Below are positions 25,425 to 32,715 of a stretch of 64,000 nucleotides of DNA, piece by piece. Under the pieces are notes generated by a model. The model saw only the letters and a list, made by a program, of their open reading frames with translations. It made no database searches and had not been told where the DNA came from. The translations under genes were made by a program, and so were the position numbers. This DNA comes from Cognatilysobacter tabacisoli. Lineage in GTDB: Bacteria > Pseudomonadota > Gammaproteobacteria > Xanthomonadales > Xanthomonadaceae. The stretch covers positions 930,001-994,000 of the forward strand of contig NZ_QXJI01000001.1 in assembly GCF_003586305.1 (NCBI RefSeq), in the 5' to 3' direction. Within the stretch, counting starts at the first letter, position 1. The number at the start of each line of letters is the position of its first letter.

Positions 25425-26444
25425 TCACGCGAGGACGCGTCGCTCCTTGCGGAACAGGTACAGCGCCAGTCGCTCCGGCCGGAAATGACCCGCCGCGTCG
25501 GCGATCGTCCGCGTGTCGAAGCCGGTCCGCCCAAGCAGCCAGCCGGGTCGCGGCGCGACCGGATTCAGCACCGGCACGCTGGTGAACGCCAGCGCATAGC
25601 CGGATGCGCGCGCGCGTTCGGCGATCGCACGGTCGTGCGCCCCGTGCGGGAACGACAGCGTGTCGCCGGCGGGCGCGTCGGCGCCGAGGTGCGCCGCCAG
25701 CGCGGTGCGTGCGCCGACCAGTTCGCTGTCGAGGTCGGGCGCCCGCGTCATCGGCGTGTGGGTCTTGCCGTGCAGGCCGAGCGCCACGCCGTGTGCCTGG
25801 AGGCGGCGCAGGTCGTGGGCGTCGACCATGTGCTGGAGCCCGTCGTCCAGCTGCGCCGCAAACGCACCCAGCAGGCGATCGCGCGCAGCCACGTCGAGGG
25901 CCTCGATGCGCGCGATGACGGCCCGCAGGGCGCCCTCGTCGCTGCCCGTTTCACTGGCGTCCACGCCCAGCGCCCGGAGCTCGGCGACCAGGTCGTCCAC
26001 GCCGATCGCCCCGCGCCGCCAGGCCGCGTAGATGCGCTCCTGGTAGAACGGCTGCCGCGCGCCGACCGCGTCGGCCACGACGAACAGCAGCGCCGGCAGG
26101 CCCGCCTGCCGAAGCGCCGGCAGCGCGTACTGGGCGTTGTCGGACCAGCCGTCGTCGAAGGTGATCAGCAGCGGCCGCGGCGGCAGCGGCGTGCCGTCCC
26201 GGCGGGCGCGCAGCACCTCGTCGGCCGACACCACGCTGTAGTGGCGCCGCAGGAATGCGAGCGAGCGCGCGAACAGGTCGACCGACAGCGTGTAGTCCGG
26301 ATCGCAGGTGCCCCATCGTGCGTCTCGCGGGTCGAGCACGCGGTGGAACATCACCACGGTCAGCTGGTGGCGGTTGCGCAGGCGGTGGTACAGCCCGAGT
26401 GCGCCGCTAGAATAGAGCGCACGCTTGGCAAGGTCAGACAGCAT
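25425..26444 (-). CDS. Polysaccharide deacetylase (CE4)
   Basis: 339 residues if started at ATG 26444. Motif 1 is LLITFDDGWSDN, motif 2 is LHGKTHTPM (H-x3-H variant HGKTH), and FPHGAHD is motif 3; VVMFHRVLD is the usual family opening. The start codon overlaps that of the divergent GT2 gene within CATG (26442-26445). The Shine-Dalgarno signal upstream is weak, and in-frame ATGs further upstream would lie inside the GT2 gene, so the start is uncertain. It is the fourth deacetylase-like gene in the locus. Confidence 0.85.
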   Translation of the reverse strand: MLSDLAKRALYSSGALGLYHRLRNRHQLTVVMFHRVLDPRDARWGTCDPDYTLSVDLFARSLAFLRRHYSVVSADEVLRARRDGTPLPPRPLLITFDDGWSDNAQYALPALRQAGLPALLFVVADAVGARQPFYQERIYAAWRRGAIGVDDLVAELRALGVDASETGSDEGALRAVIARIEALDVAARDRLLGAFAAQLDDGLQHMVDAHDLRRLQAHGVALGLHGKTHTPMTRAPDLDSELVGARTALAAHLGADAPAGDTLSFPHGAHDRAIAERARASGYALAFTSVPVLNPVAPRPGWLLGRTGFDTRTIADAAGHFRPERLALYLFRKERRVLA

Positions 26445-27369
26445 GGCGCAGCCCATCGAAGTGTCGGTGATCATTCCGACGTACAACCGTCGGGACCTGC
26501 TGCCGCAGGCGCTGGATTCGGTGATTGCGCAGACGCGCCAGGCCGACGAGGTCATCGTCATCGACGACGGCTCCCGCGACGGCACGGGCGACATGCTCGA
26601 GGAGCGCTACCGCCCGCAGCTGGGCGAGCGCCTGCGCTACGTGTGGCAGGCGAACACCGGCGTATCCGGCGCGCGCAACCACGGCATGCGGCTGGCGCGC
26701 GGCCGCTACTTCGCGCTGCTGGACAGCGACGACGTGTGGCTGCCGGAGAAGACCGCCCGCCAGGTCGACTGGCTGCAGGCGCGCCCCGACTACGGCATGT
26801 GCCTGTGCGACGTCGCCCGCGTGGACGAGACTGGGCGCCCGATCGACGTGTTCCACCGCCGCGACGTCATCGCCGAGGACGGCTGGATCCTGCGCTGGGT
26901 ATTGCACAACCCCTCGCTGGTGCCGGCCTCGGTGATGATGCGCCGCGAAGTGTTCGACGACGTCGGCGGGTTCGACGAATCGCTGCGCACCGCCGAGGAC
27001 ATCGACTACCACCTGCGGATCGCGCGGCGCTGGCCGATCGGAGTGGTGGCCGAGCCCCTCGTCCGCGCCATGCGCGGCCACGAGGGACTCTCGGCCACCA
27101 GCAGCACCTACGACGACTACGTCGCCGTGATGGAGCGCGCCGTGCGGGACGCGGCCGGCGCGGTCGACGACGCCGAACGCCATCACGCGCTCGCCTCCGC
27201 GTACATCCGCAACGCCCGCGGCATGCTGCTGCGGGGCCGCTGGCGCGACGGCGCGCGACTGGCCGCGCGGGCCTGGGCCACCAGCCCCCACGCGCAGGTG
27301 CGACGCGGCGTGCTGGCGCTGGTGCCGTTTGCCGCCCGCCGCGCCGTGCGCAGCGCGATGCCGGGGTGA
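26443..27369 (+). CDS. Glycosyltransferase family 2
   Basis: 308 residues from ATG 26443. GT-A motifs: VSVIIPTYNRRDLLPQALDS, VIVIDDGSRDGTG, RNHGMRLARG and LLDSDDVWLP (DxD type). A C-terminal segment with alternating Arg and Ala helices follows. AAGG at 26430-26433 stands 9 bases before the ATG, supporting it over the in-frame TTG at 26425. It belongs to the glycan locus; donor and acceptor are not predictable. Confidence 0.9.
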   Translation: MAQPIEVSVIIPTYNRRDLLPQALDSVIAQTRQADEVIVIDDGSRDGTGDMLEERYRPQLGERLRYVWQANTGVSGARNHGMRLARGRYFALLDSDDVWLPEKTARQVDWLQARPDYGMCLCDVARVDETGRPIDVFHRRDVIAEDGWILRWVLHNPSLVPASVMMRREVFDDVGGFDESLRTAEDIDYHLRIARRWPIGVVAEPLVRAMRGHEGLSATSSTYDDYVAVMERAVRDAAGAVDDAERHHALASAYIRNARGMLLRGRWRDGARLAARAWATSPHAQVRRGVLALVPFAARRAVRSAMPG

Positions 27370-27403
27370 CGCGGGTCGTTCTGCAGGCACCGCACGCTCC
27401 CGG

Positions 27404-28798
27404 TCAACGCGAACCGCGCTGGAACAGGACCACTTCGACCGTCTGCATCAGGATCATCAGGTCGAACACGAGGCCGTGGTTCTTGACGTAGAACAGGTCG
27501 AACTTGAGCTTCTCTTCGGCATCGCGGACCGACGCCCCGTACGGGTAGCGCACCTGCGCCCAGCCCGTGAGCCCCGGCTTGATGCTGTGGCGGACGTTGT
27601 AGTAGCGCACTTCCTGCGCCAGCATGCCGACGAACTGGGGGCGCTCCGGGCGCGGGCCGACGAAGCTCATCTCGCCGCGCAGCACGTTGAACAGCTGCGG
27701 CAGCTCGTCCAGGCGCGTGCGCCGGATGAACCGGCCCACGCGGGTGCTGCGGTCGTCGCCGACGGTCGCCCAGCGCGCCACGCCGTCGGACTCGGCATCC
27801 ACACGCATGCTGCGGAACTTGACCAGTTCGAACTCCTCGCCGAACTCGCCGACGCGGCACTGTCGGTAGAGCATCGGGCCGGGCGACTCGAGCTTCACGC
27901 AGACCGCCACGATCAGCATCACCGGCCAGGCCATCAGCAGCAGCAGGCTGGCCGCGGCGAGATCGAAGAAGCGTTTGCTGAGCCGCCGCGGCAGCGAATG
28001 GTCGAAGCCGCCGGAAAACACTAGCCACGACGGGTCGGCGATGCTGAGCGTGACGACGCCCGCCTCGCGCTCGAAGAACGACGACAGGTCGGTGACCTGG
28101 ATGCCGCGCTGGGCGCAGATCAGCATTTCCTCCATCGGCATCGCGCCGCGGCGCTCGTCCGGGGCGACGACGATCTCGGCGACGTTCAGCGACTCGGCCA
28201 GCGCCGCGAGCCCGTCGATCGGCTGCCTGATCAGGTGCGCGTCGACGGTCACCGGCTGCGTGCCGATCGGGACGAAGCCGACGATCGCGAACGCGCTGCG
28301 GTCGCTGGTGCGCCGCAGCCGCTCGTTGATCAGGTTGGCGTTGCCGCCAGCGCCGAGGACCAGGATGCGGCGCTTGAACGCCTCGCTGCGCACCATCCGC
28401 TGGGCCAGCACCCGGATGGCGACAATGGCCACCATCGACAGGCCCAGCGCCATCGCGAGCACGCCGCGTCCGATGTAGGCCGGCGGGAACGCGTAGTACA
28501 CGACCAGCAGCGCGCTGCCGCCGAACGCGAACGACAGCCCGACGCGCAGCAGCAGGTCCGCCAGCCGGTAGCGCAGCGTGGACTGGTACAGCCCGAACAG
28601 CGACATCGCCGTGGTCAGGGCCGCCGCAACCAGCAGCGCGCGCAGTGCCGCCGTCTCGAGGAAGGCCGTGTGTCCTTCCGGGTCTTCGAGGAAGCGCAGG
28701 TTCGCCGCGGCGGTGACCGCCAGGACGATCAGCACCAGGTCGATGCACAGCAGCACGCGCATCGGCGTGAGCCAGCGATTGGTCTTGCCGCGCTTCAT
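27404..28798 (-). CDS. Undecaprenyl-phosphate sugar phosphotransferase (EpsB/WcaJ family)
   Basis: 464 residues. Several N-terminal membrane helices are followed by a nucleotide-binding-like domain (ILVLGAGGNANLINERL) and a C-terminal bacterial sugar transferase domain: SKRFFDLAAASLLLL, LVKFRSMRVDAE, RRTRLDELPQLFNVL, MSFVGPRPERP and PGLTGWAQV. It should start the repeat unit by placing a hexose-1-phosphate on undecaprenyl phosphate. The build matches polyisoprenyl-transferases linked to PEP-CTERM/exosortase loci. The ATG at 28798 has GGAG about 10 bases upstream and removes a 19-residue extension. Confidence 0.92.
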   Translation of the reverse strand: MKRGKTNRWLTPMRVLLCIDLVLIVLAVTAAANLRFLEDPEGHTAFLETAALRALLVAAALTTAMSLFGLYQSTLRYRLADLLLRVGLSFAFGGSALLVVYYAFPPAYIGRGVLAMALGLSMVAIVAIRVLAQRMVRSEAFKRRILVLGAGGNANLINERLRRTSDRSAFAIVGFVPIGTQPVTVDAHLIRQPIDGLAALAESLNVAEIVVAPDERRGAMPMEEMLICAQRGIQVTDLSSFFEREAGVVTLSIADPSWLVFSGGFDHSLPRRLSKRFFDLAAASLLLLMAWPVMLIVAVCVKLESPGPMLYRQCRVGEFGEEFELVKFRSMRVDAESDGVARWATVGDDRSTRVGRFIRRTRLDELPQLFNVLRGEMSFVGPRPERPQFVGMLAQEVRYYNVRHSIKPGLTGWAQVRYPYGASVRDAEEKLKFDLFYVKNHGLVFDLMILMQTVEVVLFQRGSR

Positions 28799-29213
28799 CG
28801 TGCCGCCACTCCCGGACCGGACTCGGAGTCGCCGCGCAGGGGGCACGGTGTCCACGCGCAGGCGCTAAGCCCCGCGCCGCGAAGTGCCGGCATGGCGGAT
28901 CCCCGATCACCGCCCGAGGGCGGCCTGTGCAGCAGTTAACGCAGCGTCACGCACCGGGCGGCCACGTGTCGCCCCGAAAGCCACGCACTGGCCGGGGCGC
29001 AGACCATCGCATCGCCTCGCGCACGTCCGCGCCGTCCCGCGCGCGCGGCCACGGCCCCGCGCGGCGAGCCGTCCGCGCTGGTCAACGCCGCCGGCTTTGC
29101 TGTACACTTCGCCGCCGCAGCGCCGGGTCAAGGCGCCGCGACCGCGGCCCACGTGGCATGCGGCACCGACGGTTCGACGCGTCCCGCGCGGGACGTGAAC
29201 CGACGGAAACCCC
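28799..29213. other. 415-base intergenic region between the sugar transferase gene and tRNA-Val
   Basis: No coding region is convincing here. The left part must hold the leader and promoter of the minus-strand sugar transferase. Near 29101-29108 the sequence TGTACACT resembles an extended -10 element for the plus-strand tRNA-Val, but there is no good -35 partner and it would leave a leader of about 100 bases. The rest is GC-rich with short local inverted repeats (for example around 29183-29192) and no clear function. Confidence 0.4.
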
Positions 29214-29288
29214 GGGCGGTTAGCTCAGCGGTAGAGCATTGCCTTCACACGGCAAGGGTCGCAGGTTCGAACCCTGCACCGCCCACCA
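29214..29288 (+). tRNA. tRNA-Val (anticodon CAC)
   Basis: A complete cloverleaf: acceptor GGGCGGT pairs with ACCGCCC, D stem GCTC/GAGC, anticodon stem TTGCC/GGCAA around loop TTCACAC, and T stem GCAGG/CCTGC around TTCGAAC. The anticodon CAC reads GTG valine codons. The 3' CCA is encoded (29286-29288). A terminator follows 10 bases later. Confidence 0.97.
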
Positions 29289-29297
29289 GTTCGATCG

Positions 29298-29323
29298 AAG
29301 GCCGGCCCAGCGCCGGCCTTTTT
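29298..29323 (+). terminator. Rho-independent terminator after tRNA-Val
   Basis: A 9-bp perfect stem AAGGCCGGC/GCCGGCCTT with a CCAGC loop is followed by a T run (29319-29323). It ends tRNA-Val transcription just before the ArsC-family gene. Confidence 0.9.
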
Positions 29324-29364
29324 CGTTCCGGGACCGCGACCGGAACCGACCTGCGGAGCGCGCG

Positions 29365-29721
29365 ATGACCCCGTCCCGACTGTTCCACAACCCGCGCTGC
29401 TCGAAGTCGCGCGAGGCGCTCGCCCTGCTCGAGGCCCGCGGCGTCCAACCGGTGGTCGTCCCGTACCTGGAGCAGCCGCCGTCGGCGGCGGAACTGCGCG
29501 AACTGCTCGTGCTGCTCGGGCGGCCGGTGCGCGACCTCCTGCGCCGGGGCGAGCCGGAGTTCGACGCGCTCGGGCTGGACGACCCCGCGCTGACCGACGA
29601 CGCGCTGATCGACGCGATGGCGGCGCATCCGCGGCTGATCGAGCGTCCCATCTTCGTCTTCGGCGGTCGCGCGGTGATCGGCCGACCGCCCGAGCGCGTG
29701 CTGGAACTGCTGCCCCCCTAG
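29365..29721 (+). CDS. Arsenate reductase (ArsC)-family protein
   Basis: 118 residues with a thioredoxin-like fold. The N-terminal LFHNPRCSKSREALALL contains the active Cys of the ArsC family (HNPxCSKS), and IERPIFVFGGRAVIGRPPE is the conserved C-terminal block. In this glutaredoxin-linked family the product reduces arsenate or, in YfgD-like members, has an unknown role. No ars operon partners (arsR, arsB) are nearby, so a housekeeping YfgD-like function is at least as likely as arsenic resistance. Confidence 0.9.
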   Translation: MTPSRLFHNPRCSKSREALALLEARGVQPVVVPYLEQPPSAAELRELLVLLGRPVRDLLRRGEPEFDALGLDDPALTDDALIDAMAAHPRLIERPIFVFGGRAVIGRPPERVLELLPP

Positions 29722-29736
29722 CCCGCGCCGGGCGCG

Positions 29737-31362
29737 CTACAGCGACTTGCTGTCGGCCCTGGCCCGCATGCGCGGCGGCGGCGCGAACGCGTCGCTGCGG
29801 GCCTCGCGCCAGTACGAACGGAACACCGCGTGGTCCGGCACCGTGTCGCCCAGCAGGTCGCCGGGCTCGAGGAACCGGTACAGCGCCGCGAGCGAGCGCA
29901 CCTCGGTCGGCGAGACCCGGCGCAGGATGTGCTCCGGCCCGAGCTGGCCCGGGTGTTCGAGGCCGGCCGCGCACAGCAGGTCGCGCAGCGCCTTCAGCGT
30001 GTTCTGGTGGAACTGGGCCACGCGGGCCGCCTTGTCCGGCACGTCGAGCTTGCGCCAGCGCGACGCGTCCTGCGTGGCCAAGCCGGTCGGGCAGCGGTCG
30101 GTGTGGCAGCTCTGGGCCTGGATGCAGCCGATCGCGAACATGAAGCCGCGCGCCGCATTGCACCAGTCCGCGCCCATGGCCAGCGTGCGCGCGATGTCGA
30201 ACGCGCTGGTGATCCGCCCGGCGGCGCCGATCCGGATGCGGTCCCGCAGCCCGAGACCCACGAGGGTGTTGTGCACGAGCATCAGCGCTTCGTGCATTGG
30301 CACGCCGACGTGGTCGATGAATTCCGCCGGCGCGGCGCCCGTGCCGCCCTCGGCGCCGTCCACGACGATGAAGTCCGGCAGCACGTCGGTTTCCTGCATG
30401 GCCTTGGCGATGCCGAACCACTCCCACGGGTGGCCGATCGCGAGCTTGAACCCGGTCGGCTTGCCGCCCGACAGCTCGCGCAGCTGCGCGACGAAGTCGA
30501 GCAGCCCGCGCGGCGTGTCGAAGGCGCTGTGCCACGCCGGCGATACGCAGTCCTCGCCCATCGGCACGCCGCGGGTGGCGGCGATCTCGGCCGACACCTT
30601 CGCCGCCGGCAGGACGCCGCCGTGGCCCGGTTTGGCGCCCTGCGAGAGTTTCAGCTCGATCATCCGGACCTGCGGGTCGACGGCCGCGCGTGCGAAGCGC
30701 GCCGGATCGAATCGTCCTTGCGCGTCGCGACAGCCGAAATAGCCCGAGCCGATCTCCCACACGAGGTCGCCGCCGTGCTCGCGGTGGTACGGGGAGATCG
30801 AGCCCTCGCCGGTGTCGTGGTAGAAGCCGCCACGGCGCGCGCCGGCGTTGAGCGCGCGGATCGCATTGGGCGAGAGCGAGCCGAAGCTCATCGCCGAGAT
30901 GTTGAACACGCTGGCGTCGTACGGTTGCGCCGCATCGGCACCGATGCGGATGCGGAAATCGTGCGAACGGTGCTCGCTCGGCCGCATCGAGTGGTTGATC
31001 CACTCGTAGTCGACGCCATAGACGTCCTGCAGCGAACCGAACGGGCGCACGTCGTTGATCGACTTGGCGCGCTGGTACACCAGCGCGCGCTGCTCGCGCG
31101 AGTACGGCACCTCGGCGGTGTCGGCCTCGATGAAGTACTGCCGCATCTCCGGACCGATCGACTCCAGTCCGAAGCGGAAATGGGCCAGCACCGGGTAGTT
31201 GCGCCGCAGCGTGCTGCGCGTCTGCAGCAGGTCGACCGTGCCGAGCAGCGCGACGGCGGCCGCCGGGACGAGCAGGAACAGCGCATCGGTGTCGACCAGC
31301 AGCCAGGCGGCAGCCAGCAGGGACAGGACCACGCTGGCCGCGTACACGGCGTAGCGGCTCAC
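29737..31362 (-). CDS. Membrane-anchored FMN-binding glutamate synthase-family protein
   Basis: 541 residues from GTG 31362, which has GGAG 8 bases upstream; longer in-frame starts add only low-complexity residues. Two hydrophobic N-terminal segments (AVYAASVVLSLLAAAWLLV and LFLLVPAAAVALL) anchor it. The body is the alpha/beta barrel of the GltB FMN domain: FNISAMSFGSLSPNAI, GEGSISPYH, KLSQGAKPGHGG, VDGAEGGTGAAPAEF and the Cys-rich CIQAQSCHTDRCPTGLATQ. The amidotransferase and GXGXG domains of true glutamate synthase are absent, so the reaction is unknown. It is convergent with the ArsC-family gene. Confidence 0.88.
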   Translation of the reverse strand: MSRYAVYAASVVLSLLAAAWLLVDTDALFLLVPAAAVALLGTVDLLQTRSTLRRNYPVLAHFRFGLESIGPEMRQYFIEADTAEVPYSREQRALVYQRAKSINDVRPFGSLQDVYGVDYEWINHSMRPSEHRSHDFRIRIGADAAQPYDASVFNISAMSFGSLSPNAIRALNAGARRGGFYHDTGEGSISPYHREHGGDLVWEIGSGYFGCRDAQGRFDPARFARAAVDPQVRMIELKLSQGAKPGHGGVLPAAKVSAEIAATRGVPMGEDCVSPAWHSAFDTPRGLLDFVAQLRELSGGKPTGFKLAIGHPWEWFGIAKAMQETDVLPDFIVVDGAEGGTGAAPAEFIDHVGVPMHEALMLVHNTLVGLGLRDRIRIGAAGRITSAFDIARTLAMGADWCNAARGFMFAIGCIQAQSCHTDRCPTGLATQDASRWRKLDVPDKAARVAQFHQNTLKALRDLLCAAGLEHPGQLGPEHILRRVSPTEVRSLAALYRFLEPGDLLGDTVPDHAVFRSYWREARSDAFAPPPRMRARADSKSL

Positions 31363-31555
31363 GGCCCCCGCTCCGGCGCGGTACCGCAAGGCGCCCGATG
31401 CGCCGGTCGACCCGTCACCTGCGACCACGAGGCCACGCGCCGCCGCGGAATGCGCGGGGCGTGGAGCGGCTCGAATGGTGCGCATCGCATCTGGGGCATG
31501 ACGTCCCTCGCCGGGCACGCGCGGAAGGCCGGCATGCGGTGGTCGCGACGACCGG

Positions 31556-31642
31556 TGGTGCCCGGGGCCGGACTCGAACCGGCATAGCCTTGCGGCTGGC
31601 GGATTTTAAGTCCGCTGCGGCTACCGATTTCGCCACCCGGGC
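31556..31642 (-). tRNA. tRNA-Leu (anticodon TAA)
   Basis: 87 bases on the minus strand, class II with a long variable arm. Acceptor GCCCGGG pairs with CCCGGGC, anticodon stem GCGGA/TCCGC encloses CTTAAAA, T loop is TTCGAGT, and CCA is encoded (31556-31558). The anticodon TAA reads leucine TTA/TTG codons. It is the last of a three-tRNA array but lies beyond the terminator that follows tRNA-Cys, so it depends on read-through or its own promoter. Confidence 0.96.
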
Positions 31643-31703
31643 CGAACGTCGTCGCGCCGCCACTTTACGCCACGGCGCCGGGTCCGCACGCAGGCAGCGA
31701 GGC

Positions 31704-31728
31704 AAAAAAAACCCCGCCGGAGCGGGGT
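31704..31728 (-). terminator. Rho-independent terminator after tRNA-Cys
   Basis: On the minus strand a 7-bp stem ACCCCGC/GCGGGGT with a 4-base loop is followed by a run of eight T. It lies 8 bases past the tRNA-Cys 3' end. Confidence 0.9.
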
Positions 31729-31735
31729 CTGTAAC

Positions 31736-31809
31736 TGGAGGCCGAGGTCGGAATTGAACCGGCGTACGCGGATTTGCAGTCCGCTGCATAACCACTCTGC
31801 CACCCGGCC
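31736..31809 (-). tRNA. tRNA-Cys (anticodon GCA)
   Basis: 74 bases on the minus strand. Acceptor GGCCGGG pairs with CTCGGCC (one G-T), anticodon stem GCGGA/TCCGC encloses CTGCAAA, T loop is TTCAATT, and CCA is encoded. The anticodon GCA reads cysteine codons. Confidence 0.96.
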
Positions 31810-31872
31810 GGTGACGCGTTGCGTGCAAGCATACCGCTTGCGCCAGGCGATGCGCACAGGTGCGATCGCCGG

Positions 31873-31906
31873 AAAAAACAAAACCCCGCGAGCGGGGCTT
31901 TGTTTG
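31873..31906 (-). terminator. Terminator hairpin between tRNA-Gly and tRNA-Cys
   Basis: CCCCGC/GCGGGG forms the core stem, flanked by complementary A-rich and T-rich arms (AAACAAA and TTTGTTT). On the minus strand it ends in a T-rich tract (TTTTGTTTTTT). The symmetry means it could work in both directions. Confidence 0.8.
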
Positions 31907-31910
31907 AAAC

Positions 31911-31986
<76 letters not shown>

Positions 31987-31998
31987 AGAGGAACCGAT

Positions 31999-32026
31999 AT
32001 TTTAGGCATGGACGCGAATGTGTCAA
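31999..32026 (-). promoter_or_regulatory. Sigma70 promoter of the tRNA Gly-Cys-Leu array
   Basis: On the minus strand, TTGACA (32026-32021) and TAAAAT (32004-31999) are separated by 16 bases. The tRNA-Gly 5' end is 12 bases past the -10 box, leaving room for a very short leader. This is the best consensus promoter I found in the window. Confidence 0.85.
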
Positions 32027-32139
32027 CACCTTTTGACCATCTCGACCGGGTTCCGCGGGGCTCGTGGCCATCGGTCCGGTCGACTTGCCACAGCGGGTCA
32101 GCTGCGGCGAGGACGGGCCAGCAGGCCCGTCGAACGACG

Positions 32140-32715
32140 CTATTTTAGCGGAGTACCTGCGTCCTCGCGCAAGGCCGGCCACGCCGCGCGAAGGTAGGCC
32201 AGCCCCGACCACAGCGTCAGCAATGCGGCCGCTGCCAGCAGCCACTCGCCGATCAGGAAGATGTTCAGGCCCATCAGCGGCTCCCGGTAAAGCAGGAAGG
32301 TCAGCGCCACCATCTGCACGATGGTCTTGATCTTGCCGATCGCCGCGACCTTGACCTTCGCGCGCTGCCCGAGTTCGGCCATCCACTCGCGCAGCGCCGA
32401 CACGGCGATCTCGCGGCCGATGATGACCGCCGCCCACAGCGCCATCCACACCGTGTGGTGCTGCTGGACGGTGATGACCAGCGCGGTGGCGACCATCAGC
32501 TTGTCGGCGACCGGATCGAGGAATGCGCCGAAGTTGGAGTGCATGTTGTAGCGCCGCGCGATCCAGCCATCGAGCCAGTCGGTCGCCGAGGCGAACGCGA
32601 AGATCAGCGCTGCGGCGAAGTTGGTCCACTTGAACGGCAGGTAGAACACCAGCACCAGCACCGGGATCAGCACGATGCGCAGCAGCGTCAGTAGCGTGGG
32701 CACGGTCAACTTCAT
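32140..32715 (-). CDS. pgsA: CDP-diacylglycerol--glycerol-3-phosphate 3-phosphatidyltransferase
   Basis: 191 residues with about four to six membrane helices. The CDP-alcohol phosphotransferase signature is intact: ATDWLDGWIARRYN then GAFLDPVADK (DGxxAR...GxxxDxxxD). It forms phosphatidylglycerol phosphate from CDP-diacylglycerol and glycerol-3-phosphate in the inner membrane. The start overlaps the uvrC stop (ATGA), and the tRNA-Gly array follows, the same uvrC-pgsA-glyW-cysT-leuZ order known from Escherichia coli. Confidence 0.95.
   Translation of the reverse strand: MKLTVPTLLTLLRIVLIPVLVLVFYLPFKWTNFAAALIFAFASATDWLDGWIARRYNMHSNFGAFLDPVADKLMVATALVITVQQHHTVWMALWAAVIIGREIAVSALREWMAELGQRAKVKVAAIGKIKTIVQMVALTFLLYREPLMGLNIFLIGEWLLAAAALLTLWSGLAYLRAAWPALREDAGTPLK

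Noticed and set aside
517-28798. Exosortase or PEP-CTERM protein in the glycan locus
   Set aside because: No protein with the exosortase membrane topology and Cys/Arg motifs, and no PEP-CTERM tail, was seen.
29101-29108. TGTACACT as the tRNA-Val promoter -10 box
   Set aside because: There is no convincing -35 and it is about 105 bases from the tRNA, so it is not called as a feature.
29365-29721. Arsenic-resistance operon
   Set aside because: Only an ArsC-family gene is present; no arsR, arsB/acr3 or arsH neighbours.
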